Shown: one piece after another, positions 12,749 to 13,742 of the stretch | Numbering within the stretch: position 1 is the stretch's first letter | Layout of the letters: each line of letters begins with the position of its first letter | Source: Parvibaculum sp036499025 | Lineage (GTDB): Bacteria > Pseudomonadota > Alphaproteobacteria > Parvibaculales > Parvibaculaceae | Assembly (NCBI GenBank): GCA_036499025.1 | Contig: DASYEM010000116.1 | Location: 1-13,742 of the forward strand | Length of the DNA stretch: 13,742 nucleotides | Direction: 5' to 3' | Program-made: the position numbers and the translations under genes | Notes under the pieces: generated by a model | The model's database searches: none | What the model was told of the DNA's origin: nothing | What the model saw: the letters and a program-made list of their open reading frames with translations, nothing else

Positions 12749-13654
12749 ATGCGCCTGCTCAATCGATCCGTCTTCTGCCTTTTCGCGCTCGCCGCCATTC
12801 TCTTTGCCGCCCCCGCTTCCGCCGCGCCCGCCAGCAAATTCGCCGAGGTGAACGGCGTCAAAATCCACTACCTCATCGCGGGACAGGGCTCGCCCGTCCT
12901 GCTCCTTCACGGCTATGCCGAGACGAGCCACATGTGGCTGCCGCTGATCGCCGAGCTTGAAAAAACCCACACCGTCATCGCGCCCGACCTGCGCGGCTTC
13001 GGCGACAGCGCCGCGCCCGCCACCGGCTACACCAAGAAGGCGATGGCGCAGGACATGCACGCCCTCACCGAAAAACTCGGCCTCAAGCACGTCCGCATCG
13101 TCGGCCACGACATCGGCCTGATGGTCGCCTATGCCTATGCCGCGCAATATCCCGCCGACACCGACCGCATCGTGCTGATGGACGCCTTCCTTCCCGGCGT
13201 CGGCGACTGGACGCATGTCTGGCTGTTGCGCGACCTTTGGCATTTCCATTTCTACGGCCCGACGCCGCTCGCCCTCGTCAAAGGCCGCGAGCGCATCTAC
13301 CTGGAGCATTTCTGGAACGACTTCGCCGCCGACCCGAAACATTCCGTGCCCGAAGCCGACCGCGTCTTCTACGCCAAGGCCTACGCCCAGCCCGGCCACA
13401 TGGCGGCGGGCTTTGAAGTCTTCCGCGCCTTCGAGCAGGACGCGAAGGACTTCGCGGACCTCGCCAAAACCCCGCTCACCATGCCGATGCTGGTCCTCTC
13501 CGGCGAAAAGGCCGGCGGCCAGTTCCTGATCGACCAGGGCAAAATGGTCGATCCCACCGCCCAAGGCGAAATCATCATGGGCTCCGGCCACTGGCTCATG
13601 GAAGAAGCTCCGGAAAAAGTAATCCCGAAACTCGTCGCCTTCCTGAACAAATAA
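12749..13654 (+). CDS. Exported alpha/beta hydrolase, epoxide hydrolase-like
   Basis: This 301-aa protein starts with a signal peptide (MRLLNRSVF, hydrophobic FALAAILFAA, cleavage near ASA-AP at 25/26). The hydrolase core has an oxyanion motif HGY (54-56) and APDLRGFGDS (78-87). The nucleophile elbow is VGHDIG (118-123), so the nucleophile is Asp121 rather than Ser, as in epoxide hydrolases and haloalkane/haloacetate dehalogenases. A helical cap is rich in Trp/His/Tyr (about 154-170), and the catalytic His281 lies in GSGHWLMEE. The ATG at 12749 is chosen for the GAGGGGA site 5 nt upstream and the signal peptide; an in-frame upstream ATG (12692) would bury it. A periplasmic hydrolase of epoxides or halogenated compounds is likely, substrate unknown. 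A strong terminator follows. Confidence 0.82.
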   Translation: MRLLNRSVFCLFALAAILFAAPASAAPASKFAEVNGVKIHYLIAGQGSPVLLLHGYAETSHMWLPLIAELEKTHTVIAPDLRGFGDSAAPATGYTKKAMAQDMHALTEKLGLKHVRIVGHDIGLMVAYAYAAQYPADTDRIVLMDAFLPGVGDWTHVWLLRDLWHFHFYGPTPLALVKGRERIYLEHFWNDFAADPKHSVPEADRVFYAKAYAQPGHMAAGFEVFRAFEQDAKDFADLAKTPLTMPMLVLSGEKAGGQFLIDQGKMVDPTAQGEIIMGSGHWLMEEAPEKVIPKLVAFLNK

Positions 13655-13662
13655 CGAAACAC

Positions 13663-13698
13663 ATCATGCGCGGGCCAAAACCCGCGCATGATTTTTTC
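13663..13698. terminator. Strong intrinsic terminator
   Basis: A 12-bp stem (13663-13674 with 13681-13692; core CATGCGCGGG/CCCGCGCATG) closes a CCAAAA loop, and the descending arm runs into TTTTTT (13692-13697). It starts 8 nt after the hydrolase stop codon, so it ends that transcript. Confidence 0.85.
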
Positions 13699-13706
13699 CT
13701 GCTTAG

Positions 13707-13739
13707 CCCTCTCCCTCTGGGAGAGGGTTGGGTGAGGGC
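13707..13739. repeat. REP-like palindrome CCCTCTCCC...GGGAGAGGG with GTTGGGTGAGGG tail
   Basis: A perfect 9-bp stem (13707-13715 with 13719-13727, loop TCT) is followed by TTGGGTGAGGG. It matches the design of 5404-5440, including the tail, so the two are one family. It sits just beyond the terminator at the right edge. Confidence 0.7.
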
Positions 13740-13742
13740 CTT

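Noticed and set aside
12446..13591. A long minus-strand open frame (381 codons) over the SRAP and hydrolase genes
   Set aside because: It is antisense to genes with complete catalytic motifs, and the translation is Gly/Val/Asp/His-rich without a recognisable fold.
1..13742. CRISPR array, integrase, insertion sequence or prophage
   Set aside because: No regularly spaced direct repeats, no transposase or integrase reading frame and no phage genes are visible. The repeats seen are dispersed palindromes and one short tandem repeat.

Overview
The window looks like chromosomal DNA from a high-GC alphaproteobacterium, probably of the Hyphomicrobiales or a Parvibaculum-like lineage. The grounds are strong G/C bias at third codon positions, a Zur-type Fur protein with an alphaproteobacterial His-rich N-terminus, a TIGR02301-like secreted protein, an ArsR/AHSA1 gene pair, and several families of palindromic intergenic repeats typical of these genomes. 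The genus cannot be fixed from this sequence. No rRNA, tRNA, CRISPR array, transposase or phage gene was seen.

Layout. Positions 92-3637 (+) form a tight cluster: an AcuI/YhdH-type acrylyl-CoA reductase, a feruloyl-CoA synthase-type acyl-CoA ligase and a LysE-family exporter, with gaps of about 21-24 nt. After a palindromic repeat and a possible promoter comes a stand-alone ThDP enzyme of the acetolactate synthase/benzoylformate decarboxylase superfamily (3827-5380, +). Convergent to it is an ArsR regulator/SRPBCC(AHSA1) pair on the minus strand (6313-5532), whose regulator start codon lies inside a perfect 20-bp palindrome. Further minus-strand genes are a 99-aa protein of unknown function, a TIGR02301-like exported protein and a nitronate monooxygenase-type flavin oxidoreductase (8502-7537) with a MarR-like operator in front.

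Positions 8697-9510 (+) carry the most notable accessory element. It is a HEPN/MNT (HepT/MntA, type VII-like) toxin-antitoxin module whose MNT antitoxin is fused to an N-terminal XRE-type helix-turn-helix, with a 25-bp inverted repeat over its putative -35 box. The HEPN gene is clearly less GC-rich than its surroundings, and its stop codon overlaps that of the convergent MarR gene. An SDR-MarR operon (10761-9507, -) follows.

The right end holds a small secreted protein whose 3' end sits in three 19-bp tandem repeats, a Zur regulator (-) divergent from an SRAP/YedK-type DNA-protein crosslink protein (+), and an exported epoxide hydrolase-like alpha/beta hydrolase (+) ending in a strong intrinsic terminator.

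Taken together this is mostly ordinary metabolic and regulatory chromosome: CoA-thioester and possibly aromatic-acid metabolism, each block with a local regulator. It also holds a TA module and at least four families of REP-like elements. I see no clearly new multi-gene system. The HTH-MNT/HEPN module and the operator-over-start-codon ArsR gene are the best candidates for closer study.
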